This document shows positions 34,691 to 45,430 of a stretch of DNA of 64,000 nt, piece after piece. The position numbers were made by a program, and so were the translations under genes. The DNA is from Agriotes lineatus (taxonomy: Eukaryota > Arthropoda > Insecta > Coleoptera > Elateridae): contig OW679203.1 in assembly GCA_940337035.1 (NCBI GenBank), forward strand, positions 31,257,495 through 31,321,494, written 5' to 3'. The notes under the pieces are model-generated. The model worked only from the letters and a program-made list of their open reading frames with translations, was not told where the DNA came from and made no database searches. Each line of letters begins with the position of its first letter. Within the stretch, counting starts at the first letter, position 1.

Positions 34691-35110
34691 CCCTATATCC
34701 ACCAAGTCATGGACCGCGTAGGAAAGTTTCTTCGAAAACAAAACATTAGAACAGTATTCAAACCGCCGAGCAAAATCTCACAGGTTCTTCCTTCATATAA
34801 AGATAAATTAAACACTATGTCATCTAAAGGTGTTTTTAGAGTCCCTTGCTCTTGTAATGCTGTATACATTGGTGAAACAGGACTTTCAGTGAAAACTCGC
34901 ATCTCCGAGCATTAGCGCTGTCCCAAGTCGGGTCTGGTTTCATCATCAGCCATCGCCGAACACCAACGCGATACTGGTCATAAGATTCTTTTTGATCATC
35001 TGCAAATCCCCATTCTTCTTTAGCAGAAAGATTCGCGAAGCCATTGAGATTTTCAAACACCCTAACAATCTCAATCGGGATGAAGACTTTCCCCTTCCTT
35101 CTATGTGGAA
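34690..35110 (+). pseudogene. Inverted duplicate of the Penelope GIY-YIG region
   Basis: The plus strand reads DRVGKFLRKQN, ISQVLPSYKDKLN, VFRVPCSCNAVYIGETG and KTRISEH, then a TAG stop at about 34913. The GIY-YIG core tyrosine, mutated in the minus copy, is intact here. The sequence beyond the stop still resembles the family (IAEHQRDTGHKILF-like) but in other frames. Confidence 0.85.
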
Positions 35111-35314
35111 AGTGCTAATTCCTAAGCCCCGCCCACCGCCACTGAACCGCGACTGCTCTTGCCTATACATTTTCGCTTTTCTCCTTGCGATAGTTAGTCG
35201 AGTTTCGCCTCTGACGTGGTTCACACGTTGAGTTACCGTGCTCTTCTATCCCTTCCCTTGCAAAGAGTTTCGCCTCTGACGTGGTTAACACGTTGAGTTA
35301 CCGTACTCTTATGC

Positions 35315-35370
35315 TTTTTCCTCCTGATGAAGCCCCTTACGAAAGTGGGCGAAACGTTGAGTTCTTAGAT
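35315..35370 (+). ncRNA. Hammerhead-ribozyme-like motif, right end of Penelope-like element
   Basis: CTGATGA at 35324-35330, stem II GCCC/GGGC and GAAAC at 35351-35355 repeat the left-end motif in opposite orientation. The core is unchanged between the two copies while the surrounding bases have drifted (for example TTCTTCGATC against TTCTTAGATC). Confidence 0.6.
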
Positions 35371-35429
35371 CTCAATCATGACACGGTCCAATCCCAGAAG
35401 TCGTTTGTTACTTAATGACAATGACCGTG

Positions 35430-36197
35430 AAAGCCTCAAAAATCAAAGGAAGTTGTGTGCGTGTATCACGCCAGATTTTTTTTCCTTCTTGCAGATCATA
35501 TTTATTCCAGAAATCAATCACTTTGTCTTGAATATACGTTCACAGGTCTTAAGACTAGTCTTGACCTTCGTGTGATTTAGTCTAACCTTTCAAGACGGAA
35601 GTAAAGATCAAAATGAAAATGTGTGATCAAGACCATGTTACTAGCTCCATCCATCCTATGCTACACCTCGCTTACGGGCCTGGGACGCCTTCAGTTTTGC
35701 CTTCCATCCACTCCCATCCATTGCATGTTGCCCTTTTCCAGAATCTTAATAGACTCTTACGTGACTCCCATATTTTTTCGGCCTGTCCTTTCTTCCTCCT
35801 CACCGCATTTTTGCATGGAGGACACTTTTTGAGGTTCTTTCATCATTCTAACGTCTTTGCTATCAGTCATTTCTACTATTTCACACTTCATTGCGTAACT
35901 TTAATTTCCCTTACACTGTTTCCAGTGAGAATCCGTATTTCTGTACCATTAGACTAACAATTATTGACAAAAACAAGTTGACGTTCAATTGTTTATCATA
36001 TATAAAAATCTCAAACTACAGAAAAATTCCATACATTTTGTATTTGGATTTTTTTTTACTTTATAAAGGAGGTTATGAGTTGTTAGTTATAAATATGTAT
36101 GTACGGCTTTATGTTACATTCTGCTGGTAGATGATACATCTTACATTACTACCACTGTCCCATTCAACAAATTTATAATTCCTACTTACCTTTGCAG
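35430..36197. other. Repeat tail, then intronic or intergenic sequence
   Basis: 35430-35485 resumes the repeat unit interrupted by the Penelope-like element (GTGTGCGTGTATCACGCCAG). The rest, up to the splice acceptor at 36197, has no recognisable exon and is taken as the intron before the UNC93-like exons. Confidence 0.5.
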
Positions 36198-36611
36198 CTG
36201 TTGGATTCATCTTCCAGTGTTGTGTTTTAATGGTCCAAATGTTATGGAAACCCATGAACGACGACCCTGCCCTCTTCTATGTGATACCAGCCGTCTGCGG
36301 GGTGTGCAACGCCATTTGGGAGATACTCACCTTCTGTAAGTTCGGCCCGAAGCCATGTAACATAAATAAACGATGTCTTTGCAGCGCTGCTCACATCCCT
36401 CTACACAGATAACTGGAGCGCCCCGTTCTGCATCTCCACCTTCTTCAGGTTCGTAGGCCTAGCACTGTCGTTCGGTCTTCACGGCTTGCTTTGCAACTGG
36501 ATCAAGCTGTACATCCTGGCCACCTGCATGATCTTCGCGGTGGTGCCGTTCTTCTGCCTCGAGATCCGGCTGGCCAAGACACGCAAGGACCTGAACTCCA
36601 GTCGGTTGTGA
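36198..36611 (+). CDS. UNC93-like protein, last two exons
   Basis: A splice acceptor (TTTGCAG ending at 36197) opens an exon of 138 bp (36198-36335). It reads VGFIFQCCVLMVQMLWKP, then DDPALFYVIPAVCGVCNAIW. A GT...AG intron of only 49 bp (36336-36384) interrupts a codon after its first base. The final exon (36385-36611) continues SLYTDNWSAPFCISTFFRF, GLALSFGLHGLLCNWIKLYI and ends EIRLAKTRKDLNSSRL before TGA. These are the last transmembrane helices and short cytoplasmic tail of the UNC93 family, multi-pass MFS-fold proteins. Worm UNC-93 regulates a potassium channel, and vertebrate UNC93B1 chaperones Toll-like receptors. The closest relative is probably UNC93A-like. GC and codon use are clearly higher than in the surroundings. 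Upstream exons were not found in this window, so the intron before is long or crosses the window edge. Confidence 0.9.
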
Positions 36612-36947
36612 CTTCTCGCTCCCCACCCCAGTTACAGATTTATGAATCGGCGTTGTAGACTTTGTAACTCCGTTTTTTAGTAAAACTTTTTAAGAAAAGA
36701 CGTTTGATTCAGACGCTTCGGTTGAAACACATTAGTTTTATTTAAGTACAGAATAACAAACGTGCAAAGGACGGAAAGTAGTTATTAGGAAAGTTTACAA
36801 AATACAAGCGGACGTAACCTAACTGGCACCAATGGCACTTTAATGGAATGAGAAAATGCTGATTTTCAGTTCCAGGCTTTTTGTACTACAATTTTGGGCC
36901 TCAGTCACTCTATGCTACAATACTGATGATTGATTGTCATTTGTTTT
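36612..36947. other. 3' region after the UNC93-like gene
   Basis: This is probably 3' untranslated and flanking sequence up to the gap. No canonical AATAAA is obvious near the stop. No other feature was seen. Confidence 0.4.
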
Positions 36948-37047
36948 NNNNNNNNNNNNNNNNNNNNNNNNNNNNNNNNNNNNNNNNNNNNNNNNNNNNN
37001 NNNNNNNNNNNNNNNNNNNNNNNNNNNNNNNNNNNNNNNNNNNNNNN
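36948..37047. other. Assembly gap (100 N)
   Basis: Exactly 100 unknown bases, a conventional placeholder for a gap of unknown length. Relations between the left part and copies 2 and 3 depend on this join. Confidence 1.
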
Positions 37048-37055
37048 ATGGCAAA

Positions 37056-37273
37056 ATACTAATCCTTTAAAAAGTTTTTATAAGAGCTGGAAGAAGAGAA
37101 CGAAAACAAAAAAAAATGAGAAAATGAGAGATAACAGACAAATAAAGGAACGATTAGATTATTCAGATGACATAACAACAGAGGAGATACAAACAACACT
37201 ACAACAGGCGAAAGCAGGAAAGGCGCTTAGATATGATCAAATAACAAGCTCTAGAAGACTGCAAAATATGTGA
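37056..37273 (+). pseudogene. LINE ORF2 fragment (start of RT)
   Basis: The plus strand reads DDITTEEIQTTLQQAKAGKA then YDQITS. This is the classic entry to non-LTR reverse transcriptase (pattern EEI-x-x-AL-x-x-K-x-GKA-x-G-x-DxI), with R replacing the usual G. A stop follows at 37271, and the rest up to about 37620 is degenerate. The 5' part is lost in the assembly gap. Confidence 0.75.
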
Positions 37274-37279
37274 AAAATA

Positions 37280-37899
37280 TATATATATATAAAGGTATTA
37301 ACCTAGTAAGTGAAGCTTAAGATAAACAGAGTAATGCAACATGTCATATTCATCTTAATTTGCAAATTTGTGAGAAGAAATGCGGGAAAACAGAAACGTA
37401 CATCTATGCTATATCAACTTAGAAAGCATTCGAGTAGAGTGAATAGAGAAAGTATATGGGAATACTAAAGAACAGCAAACCAACAAAATTATAAACCAAA
37501 ACTATACTCAATGAAGACAAAAAAAACATGAACACAAGAAATGCATAAAGCAGCAGAAAGGAGAAATAAAATGAGAAGAAAATGAAAGGAGAAAATAGAA
37601 AAAGATAGTACAAAAACAAAAATAAGCATTTATACGTATTTTATGCCAACAATACCACTATGCACCATACGTCCCACTGTGAACCACCCCTGGTCCATAG
37701 CATGGTGCATACTGGAACTTGTAGAAGTTTATCACTGAATTAAAATAAAACTACATAACAATTCTGTTTAAATTCAAATTTATTAAATATTATATAATTC
37801 TACATTACATTATACAATCAAGTTCTACATCAAACGCCATCATACATGCAGCTTAGCCCTATCCCTAGCGCCAGAAACAAATGCTTGAGGCAACTTTAT
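37280..37899. other. LINE-derived and unassigned non-coding sequence
   Basis: A (TA)n run is at 37279-37291, followed by A-rich debris in LINE style. Near 37650-37720 the words CCCACTGTGAACCACCCC and CATGGTGCATACTGG may belong to the end of the following pogo-like element, but no matching terminal repeat was found. Confidence 0.35.
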
Positions 37900-39720
37900 T
37901 ATAATGTTTCCTTTCAAAATTATTTCCAAGTCATCACCAAGAAACTATCAAGAATTTCATCCCCTTCTATCTTCCTAACAAAGCCGATGTGATGTTTTAC
38001 AGTTTCTTTGTAAAGATGTTTCACAACAGTATAATCTTCAATATTAATATAAATGGTTTCAAAGTCGCCTGCATTACTATTAACATCTGTGGAATCATCA
38101 TACTATAGTTCAACATCACTGTCAAAAGATGGAGAACTTTCTTTTATTTTTCTTTTGAGAGAGTTTGCCTTCTGCACTTTTCTTTGTCTAACCTTTGCCT
38201 TTCCTTCGTTAATCCTTTTTCTATCTTGTTTTTCAAAATATTATCTTTTAATGAAGTACCTATCAATACCTTGCAGTTCTTTTTCACTTGCTTTTGGATG
38301 GGGCGTTATTTCTCTTGATGTTACAATGTTCTTGGCACCTGTGATGCCTGATGGTCCAGCAACTGGAAAAGTTATTTTAATCTAATCCTCATCACACTTA
38401 AAAATACAAGTAGCATCTATCTAGGGGTTACAATCTATCTGTTACAGGAGAATACAATTTGAGAATTAAAAGATGAAATGTCAAGTTTTACAGATCCCTC
38501 AATTGTATTCACATACCAGGATGATTCAGCATCCAGCCATCTATGATTGTATTGTAATATACAATTTTAAGGGAAAATAACACATGCCATCCAACAGACA
38601 ATATGGTGAAAGAATAACCAAGATAATTCCATATTCTTTATGGATCTTAAGCACTCTTGATGTTGCAATGACTCTCGTGATTGTCAAATATTATAAGGGC
38701 AACAGGGTAGTCTTTATTACAACAAACATATTTTACTATCAGTCAAACCTGGTGGTGCACCAGTCAACATAAAGTTTTTCCGAAGTAATATAAAAGTACC
38801 AACAGCACATATAGCACAGCATATAGTTCCCCTCTCTGCACCGGTGATTTCCTCCCTTGTTCTGAAAAACAGAAAGATTTCTAGATGTTTTTGCACATTA
38901 GTCGCGCCTGTTTCGTCACAGTTATAGAATTGGAATAATAACAAATTGTTTTTCAATAACGTTTTTCTATTAAAGCCCGTTGACCGACTTAAATTGGTAG
39001 CCTCTGGGGATCGCAAGGCAAAAGAACTTTTCTTTTCTAAACAAATGCATCCATTCCAACCATGCACTTTGGTTATTATGCCAAGATTGGGGCATTTTCA
39101 TTGCCAACTGCATACCGGTATGCTAACTTACATGTTTCCTTAATTGATAAATCATAAAATATTTGAGTCGCCAGCATGGCCGAGCGGTTAGAGAGCTCAA
39201 GCAGCGATGCCACGGTACGGGTTTCAATCCCCACATCTGGCAACTGGAGGGGGGCCCATCCAGTCGCTTTAAAAATTGGGTACCGAAACCACAGTTGTTG
39301 AAGTAGGGAAAATAAGGCAGTCGTCAAAGGCATGATGCTAACCATATCACCCAGGACGCTGTTAACGGTGTGCCAGAGTGACTGGGTTTCGGAAAGAGAT
39401 ATTTGGGCGACCCTGACTCGCCTTGTCTCAGGCGATGTTCCTACATGGAGTGCCCGAACTTTACTATACCACATTTGAGATGCTCGAACCCAAGGACACG
39501 CCAAAAAACTTTCCCCTTCATGGGTAAAAATTGATTTGAAACCATCTTGTCTAGCGAAATTAAAGATCTTTTTTAAATATTCCCTTAGATTCTGATATTT
39601 TGTAATTTTCTAGGTAAAGAAGTTTTACCTAATTGATATTTATCCGCAGCAGCCTTAATAGTCATTTTTGTAACTTCTCTAGAAATTGCTGCATTTTGTC
39701 TTCATTTTCCGAATGAATTG
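37900..39720 (-). pseudogene. Pogo/Tigger-like DDE transposase remnant 2, split by a SINE
   Basis: Domain order on the minus strand: a helix-turn-helix start (AAISREVTKMTIKAAADKYQ, about 39690-39600), the SINE insertion (39164-39574), the second DNA-binding part (YDLSIKETCKLAYRYAVGNE, about 39155-39095), then RSPEATNLSRSTGFNRKTL (about 39015). The first catalytic motif NCDETG follows (about 38920), then ITGAERGTICCAICAVGTF and LTGAPPG. The second catalytic motif FDNHESH is at about 38680, and a post-catalytic tail with SGITGAKNIVTSREITPHPK is at about 38350-38280. The first two acidic motifs survive. Frameshifts and stops occur near 39080, 38745, 38660 and 38560, so it is dead but better preserved than remnant 1. 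Confidence 0.85.
39164..39574 (+). mobile_element. tRNA-derived SINE inserted in the pogo-like remnant
   Basis: The head GCCAGCATGGCCGAGCGGTT (A-box) and GGTTTCAATCCC (B-box) resemble a class II tRNA such as tRNA-Leu, but the anticodon arm is not intact, so this is a SINE. The body is about 330 bp. A 7-bp direct repeat AAATATT (39157-39163, 39575-39581) bounds it. The transposase reading resumes on both sides. It differs from the SINE at 39886. Confidence 0.75.
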
Positions 39721-39885
39721 CTTTTAGTTTTCCTAATAAATCTTTTAGTTTACTCCTCGAGTGTTTAAGCTTCTTCAATTCTTTATTTCTGAAAATAAAT
39801 ACACCCAATAATTATTTTTACTATTATACGGCGTAAAAAGTTCCTCCCACTATTATATGTACCATTATAAATCGTTCCAGGGTAG

Positions 39886-40186
39886 ATAGATCAGTGGTTA
39901 AGCATTCTGACTACTGATCTAAGGTCGCAAGTTCAATCCTCAGTCCCAGTGAGGTTTTTAAAATGCGAATGAAAGTCGCCACGAAATGTCATCATTCGGA
40001 AGTGATGTAAAGCCGTGGGTCCTATGTTACTACGATGTCTAGCATGTAAAAGAGCCCTTGCTAGGGTTGAAACTCCTTAGTCTCGGCAAAAATCTAAGTA
40101 GGACCTTGACCATATGACCATAGCCGTCGGTGTCTAAGGTACCTGGTACTCTGCATGCTTAGACCTTGTCCATTAACAAACAAAAA
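39886..40186 (+). mobile_element. tRNA-derived SINE, copy-2 locus
   Basis: Same element as at 311-618, here with an exact 12-bp duplication ATTATAAATCGT (39874-39885 and 40187-40198). It is therefore 301 bp long including an A-rich end. The B-box region contains three bases (CCT, in CAATCCTCAGTCC) that copy 1 lacks. Confidence 0.88.
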
Positions 40187-40285
40187 ATTATAAATCGTCC
40201 TACTATGGACAACTACCCAAACCAGCAACTATTCCACAATTTTATTAGATTTGTAGAATTATACATTATACCAAAATCTTTTAAG

Positions 40286-40531
40286 TACCGGGTGACCATA
40301 AATGATTGTGATTTTTTTCCTTAGGTTGACACTGCTAATGTTGGTTACTCTGCGGTCAATTTTAAGTCTATGTCAAATTCGAGGTTAGCAGGTTAGGTTT
40401 TGTGTCAAAACTGACGGAAAACCTAAACTAACCTCAAATTTGACATAGACTTAAAATTTACCGCAGGGTAACCAACATTAACAGTGCCAACCTAAGGAAA
40501 AAAAATCACAATCATTTATGGTAACCCGGTA
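40286..40531. mobile_element. Foldback element FB1, copy-2 locus
   Basis: Counterpart of 718-966 with the same CCGGGTGACCATAAATG ends. The core has lost several bases (CCTAAACTAACC instead of CCTAACCTGCTAACC). Confidence 0.8.
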
Positions 40532-40800
40532 CATAACCTCCTTCGGTGACACGTTTTAAAAATCTTTCATTCAGTGCCACTTTACCCAATTGACCTTCAA
40601 AAAACTGTTTATGCAGAAAAATATTCTGATTAATTCTTACACATATATATATTTAAGAGGGTTGCTTCCGTCTGACTTTCATCAATTTTATGATTTTGAG
40701 ATGACATGCGCAGCATATGTTGATTACCAAAGCTACTATACAACGATGTAACTCTACCAAATCAATAAACAAACGGGTATGTTTCTGATTTTCCACTATA

Positions 40801-41823
40801 CAGGGTGTTCGTAGATCGCTAGACAGCTCGTAACTTCGTTACTAATAGATATATCGAAAAGAACATTCTTTTGTTTTAAATACCAGTATACAATCTAAAA
40901 ATTGACGGAAAACAATTTAAGCCATGGCCTCCTATTTTTACGTACCTAGTAATACACTACTTTGGTTTTTTAAATGGAACATCCTGTATATTTTTAGATA
41001 TTTGAAATCAGCACTAAAGGTGCTTTATGATAGCATTTTAAATTTAAATTTTAAAACTTAAAATTTTTCAAAATTAAAAAAATTTAGCCAAAGTAGGCTA
41101 TGAATTACGTAAAATCACTAACAGTCGAACAAGAAATGCAAAATAAACTCCACTTTACTCTAAAAATGTCTCATGACCGAATTATATCATCAAACATACT
41201 AAAACAATTGAAAACTATGTTTTTTTTAAATGGAACAATATGAGTTTCATTAAACAGTTGAAAACTACAATAAAAGAGCTTTCCAACGGTGTACTATATT
41301 CTCCATTTCGTTTAGAAGTAGCTATTAAAAATAAAAAATACGTAAAACAATTTAAAAATAAATGTTATTGTTAATGAAACTCATATTATTCCAATTAAAA
41401 AACATAGTTTTCAATTGTTTTAGTATGTTTGGTCCTATAATTCGGTCATGAGAAATTTTTAGAATCAAGTGGAGTTTGTTTTGAATTTCTTGTTCAATTG
41501 TTACTGATTTTTCATAATTCATGGCCTCCTTTGGCTAAAGAGTTTTTTTTTTAATTTTGAAAAATTAAAAGTTCCAAAATTTAAATTTAAGAATGCTATC
41601 GTAAAGTACCTTTAAGCGCAGATTGCAAATATCTGAAAATATACAGGGTGTTTCATTTAAAAAACTAAAGTCGTGTATCACTGAGTAAAAATTGGAGGCC
41701 CTGGCTTAAATTGGTTTACGTCAATTTGTACATTGTGCACTGGCATTTAAAACCAAAAGTTTTTTTTAGACATCTCTATGATTAATAAAGTTCTGAGCTG
41801 TCTAGCGATCTACAAACACCCTG
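40801..41823. mobile_element. Large CAGGGTGTTCG foldback, copy-2 locus
   Basis: Counterpart of 2481-3506. It is flanked by TATA at 40797-40800 and 41824-41827, a clean 4-bp duplication. Confidence 0.82.
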
Positions 41824-42606
41824 TATACCACTCCCACTATGAACCACTTTCCCACTAAGCATTTTGTAACGTTTATATTATACAGAAAATATTATTATAT
41901 AGCTATTGCACCTACTTGTAGCCTAATAGCTACAAAGTAACTATTGCATTGTCTATTTTGGTTACTCTTATGGAAAATAGTATTTAAACTTTTTCCAACT
42001 CATGGAATTACCATGTTTCGTACAATTTTGGGCAACCTGTATAATAGGTTAATATAGGTTCTCGAAGGAACTCCTCCATTGATGCAATTGTTTTTTATTG
42101 CTGACATGCCTTACTGACCATTAGCTGTCAAGTATAAGCCGCGGAGGTAATAATGTAACCAACATTTGCCTCTTATAGCCATCTAACTGGAGCGATACCA
42201 AAAATAAGAAAGTTAGGAAACTAAATTTGAGGTTTCACGTCGTATGAGCAAAACCAAAGTTTATCAATGGTGCCTTTGGAATTTTGAAGTCATGTGTATT
42301 ATAAGACCAGAAAATATGAAGCTGTCATTTGACATTTATTGCAAAGTGAGGTTATGATCTTCTTGTTCTTTTCTTCTGCAGACTTTGAAAATATTTTTGT
42401 TGCATTTATTACGGGAAGCCTTGATCACAGTTATGAGCATGTTGGGATATTAAAAATTGTCAGCTATTGTCTATAAAATGTCAGTGACAAGGATTAGGTA
42501 TCATTTTCTGGTATTATAATACATATGACTTCAAACTTCTAAAGGCATATTTGATGAACTTTCTTTTTACACATTCTATATATCATAGAACAATACCTAT
42601 ATGACC

Positions 42607-43813
42607 CTTTGAATAAATAGGAGGTAGGAAGGAGCTCACGTATCTCAACCGTACAACAGCTACCGGGACGGAAGTAGCCATCTTGAAACTCCACGAGTGA
42701 TTCATAAGCTGTCATTATGGTTATTTGCGCGGCTTGTGGTTGTTCACAAACCAAGAAAAATTCAAGTGCTGGAATAACATTTCATCAGTAAGTATTGGTC
42801 TATCGATACAATAAGTTAATTAGGTAAATTAAGAAAAGTTTTGATATCATTAAATTACACAACGAAAATGATAGTTGTGACCTTCAGACGTCACTTAGCA
42901 GTCAGTGGCGTGTATATCTCATTTTCACCATTTTAACCTTTCGGCGGGCGCGCTGTTGTAAAAAATACAACAGTCGAGAATTTTCGCAAATTGCATGCAT
43001 AATACGCAAGCGACAGCCAGTAAACTTTAGGTATTCCTTTATTGTTTTATCTACCAGCAGGATATCCGGTCAGTACAGCCTCGGAAACTAATTTCGACGT
43101 ATTTCTTGTCAATATAGGCTGACGGGTGCTCAAGTTGCACCCTTGTAGTTTGTAATCTATTTCCAATTTAGTAGAAACATATATATAATACACATATATT
43201 GCTGGTAGGGCCTGGAAACTGCAGAAAACATTACGGCGCCGACATAGTCTCACTTATAGTATAACGCGTCTCGTGCGCATGCGGGGGAATTCGAACTCCG
43301 CCTTTAGAAGCGAATTTTAAACTTGACCACTTCCCCATTGGGCGGGACCACTTCCCCATTGGGCTGACGACGCCGCCGCGCTTGCGCACAGCTCACCGTA
43401 TACATTAAGGAGTTGGTTGTGTGTTTCACTTCATCGGCCAGTTTCCCACTCATAGCCGCTAGCAATATAGTAAGTATTAGATATATGAGTAGAAACCCTA
43501 ATAGAGAAATAGAAAAATCGCAAAATATAATTATTTAAAATATGTAGTGAATGTATTCTAAATTGTCCGTTTTGGAGTAATAATAATAAATTAAACTGAA
43601 TTATACATACCTAACTTTCTTACAGACTCGGCTTGCAAATATTATTACAATAAATATTTAAGAAATATTTGCTTAATAGTATGGAACTTGATGTCTCAGT
43701 ACTGAAAATAGTATAGCACGCCACTGCCAAAGCGGAAACACCTATCCGCTAAACCCATCGCGGACCAAACGTGCTTGTTTAAATGCTCCTTCCTCCCTCC
43801 TATTTATTCAAAG
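42607..43813. mobile_element. Non-autonomous hAT-like element, copy-2 locus
   Basis: CTTTGAATAAATAGGAGG-type ends and the exact 8-bp duplication ATATGACC (42599-42606, 43814-43821). It is longer than the other copies because a second hAT-type MITE (43178-43487) landed inside. Confidence 0.88.
43178..43487. mobile_element. 310-bp hAT-type MITE (family M1) nested in another element
   Basis: The ends are CATATATATAATAC and the complement of TAGATATATG, followed by shared TATTGCTRG stems. The 8-bp duplication AGTAGAAA is perfect (43170-43177, 43488-43495). Copies 1 and 3 have the empty site at about 5120 and 54915. The interior has a 20-bp direct duplication (ACCACTTCCCCATTGGGCGG region). Confidence 0.92.
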
Positions 43814-43839
43814 ATATGACCTAATATTTAGGTTATGTC

Positions 43840-45025
43840 CATATATATAATACACATATATTGCTAGTAGGGCCTCGGAACGCTAGAAAACATTACGGCG
43901 CCGACATAGTCTCACTTAAGGGCCCCACAGACATCGTTCTTTTCTGGCAGTTTTGACTGCACGGGTAAAACTGTACGGGTAAAACGGTTAGTGTGTGACC
44001 GAAAACCGTCCTTCTTGCTGGCGTTCAAAAATATCTGCCGTGGCTTGATTTTAACCCGTCCGTTTTGAACGTGCTCGGTCAAGTCTGTGCGTGTGTGTGT
44101 CACCACGGTTAAGAAGGACGGTTTTAATCAGTACCGTCGGGTTGGTTTTCGGTGGTAGAATAGTTTCTTTAATAATAAATGATAATAAACCATGAGTGAT
44201 TTAAAGAACTTTAATAAACAATTTATTATTGAGTTTATAGCACTCTATAGAAGTCATCCGTGTGTTTGGAAAGTTAAGTCCAAAGAATGCTTTGACAGAG
44301 AGGAAAAAATAAAGCCTACCAAGACATGGTTATAGCTACAGAAAATTGTAAGTTCTCATAGCTCCTTTCTGTTGCTAAAAATCTTAACGTGGCAGTGGCT
44401 CATGTGGTGAAATACTTTGTCTCATAAATCGGTCTTGCTTTTTAATTAACGGTGTTACTAAGGTAAGTACCTAGCTCTAAATATGTTTGTTTATCCATCC
44501 GCAGGTAATTAAACCAGTCTCCTGGTTCTAGTTGTAATTCGTTTAAAAGATTTACGTGTGAAAATTGCCTTCGTCTAAGCAACCATTCTTAAGCCCATTT
44601 TGAACGTTTTCTTTTTGAAACTTGTATAGCCACTTCCGCCGCCACTGCCAACGTGGTCGTAGTATCCATCACAGTTGATCAAGCGGTGATATCAGAAAAA
44701 CTGAACGAAACAATCCGTTCGTGTGTGGCTGAAGTCGTTGTTCGTTTTTACCCGTACAGTTTTGCCCGTGCAGATAAAACTGGCAGAAAAGAACGATGTC
44801 TGTGGGGCCCTTTAGAGTATAACGCGTCTCGTGCGCATGCGCAGGAATTCGAACTCCGCCTTTAGAAGCGAATTTTAAACTTGACCACTTCCCCATTGGG
44901 CGGACGACGCCGCCGCCCTTGCGCACCGCTCACCTTTATACATTGAAGAGTTGGTTGTCTGTCTCACTTCCTTGGTAAGTTTCCCACTCATAGCCGCTAG
45001 CAATATAGTAAGTATTAGATATATG
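43840..45025. mobile_element. Second M1 hAT-type MITE, carrying a Harbinger-type element
   Basis: Same family and orientation as 43178-43487. The 8-bp duplication GTTATGTC is exact (43832-43839, 45026-45033), and copies 1 and 3 have the empty site. Without the nested element and its duplicated TTA it would be about 290 bp. Confidence 0.92.
43919..44811. mobile_element. 893-bp Harbinger-type non-autonomous element nested in M1
   Basis: The terminal inverted repeats start AGGGCCCCACAGACATCGTT and pair for at least 75 bp, including CACGGGTAAAACTGTACGGG on both sides. The target duplication is TTA (43916-43918, 44812-44814), and the sister M1 element at 43178 shows the empty site CACTTATAGTATAAC. 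No transposase is encoded; small frames at 44653-44926 lie in the terminal repeat. This is nesting three deep, because M1 itself sits in the duplicated unit. Confidence 0.9.
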
Positions 45026-45430
45026 GTTATGTCAAGTGTCCAAAATCCATAAAAACAATTTTCATAATGACCAATTTCCCTACAACTAGCGATTATGTAG
45101 ATGGGCGGTGTCCATAAACTGTTCAGGTGGTTCACCTTTCGTAAGCAGCATTGCCAATTACAGGAAAACTCCTTGTATTGCGGTATTTTTTTGTCTGGTA
45201 GAAAAAAGCCGGGAAATGTGGTAATACAAAATTGAAATAGCTATTTATGTATTAAAGGCGCAAAGAAATAAATTGCCGATTGAAAGAAATGAGCTGCGTG
45301 GCCGTGACTTTTTAATATTTTTTAAATTTTAGAACCTTTCCCAAAAACGGGAATGTTTAACACGTAGGAAGGGACAAAGTATTTCATCAGGTTGACCACA
45401 CTGGTTATAGCGTAATTACTTATTAATTAT

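Larger units (their letters stand above)
32937..35415. mobile_element. Penelope-like element with inverted 3' duplicate
   Basis: The main body is on the minus strand (about 34690 down to 32937). Beside it, on the plus strand from about 34682 to 35415, lies a second copy of the 3' part, joined head to head. Both outer ends read TAAGTAACAAACGACTTC or its complement. The insertion splits the tail of the preceding repeat unit, whose uninterrupted version is at 31780-31830. Inverted, partly duplicated ends are a known habit of Penelope-like elements. The coding parts are described separately. Confidence 0.85.

Noticed and set aside
36881..37273. 130-codon ORF across the assembly gap
   Set aside because: The N-run supplies the open frame. 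Only the part after 37056 is real coding sequence, and that is a LINE fragment.
38053..38385. 110-codon plus-strand ORF
   Set aside because: It is antisense to the C-terminal tail of the pogo-like transposase remnant, which explains the sequence better.
39171..39246. Possible tRNA-Leu gene
   Set aside because: The head resembles a class II tRNA, but the anticodon arm is degenerate and it is the start of a 411-bp SINE.
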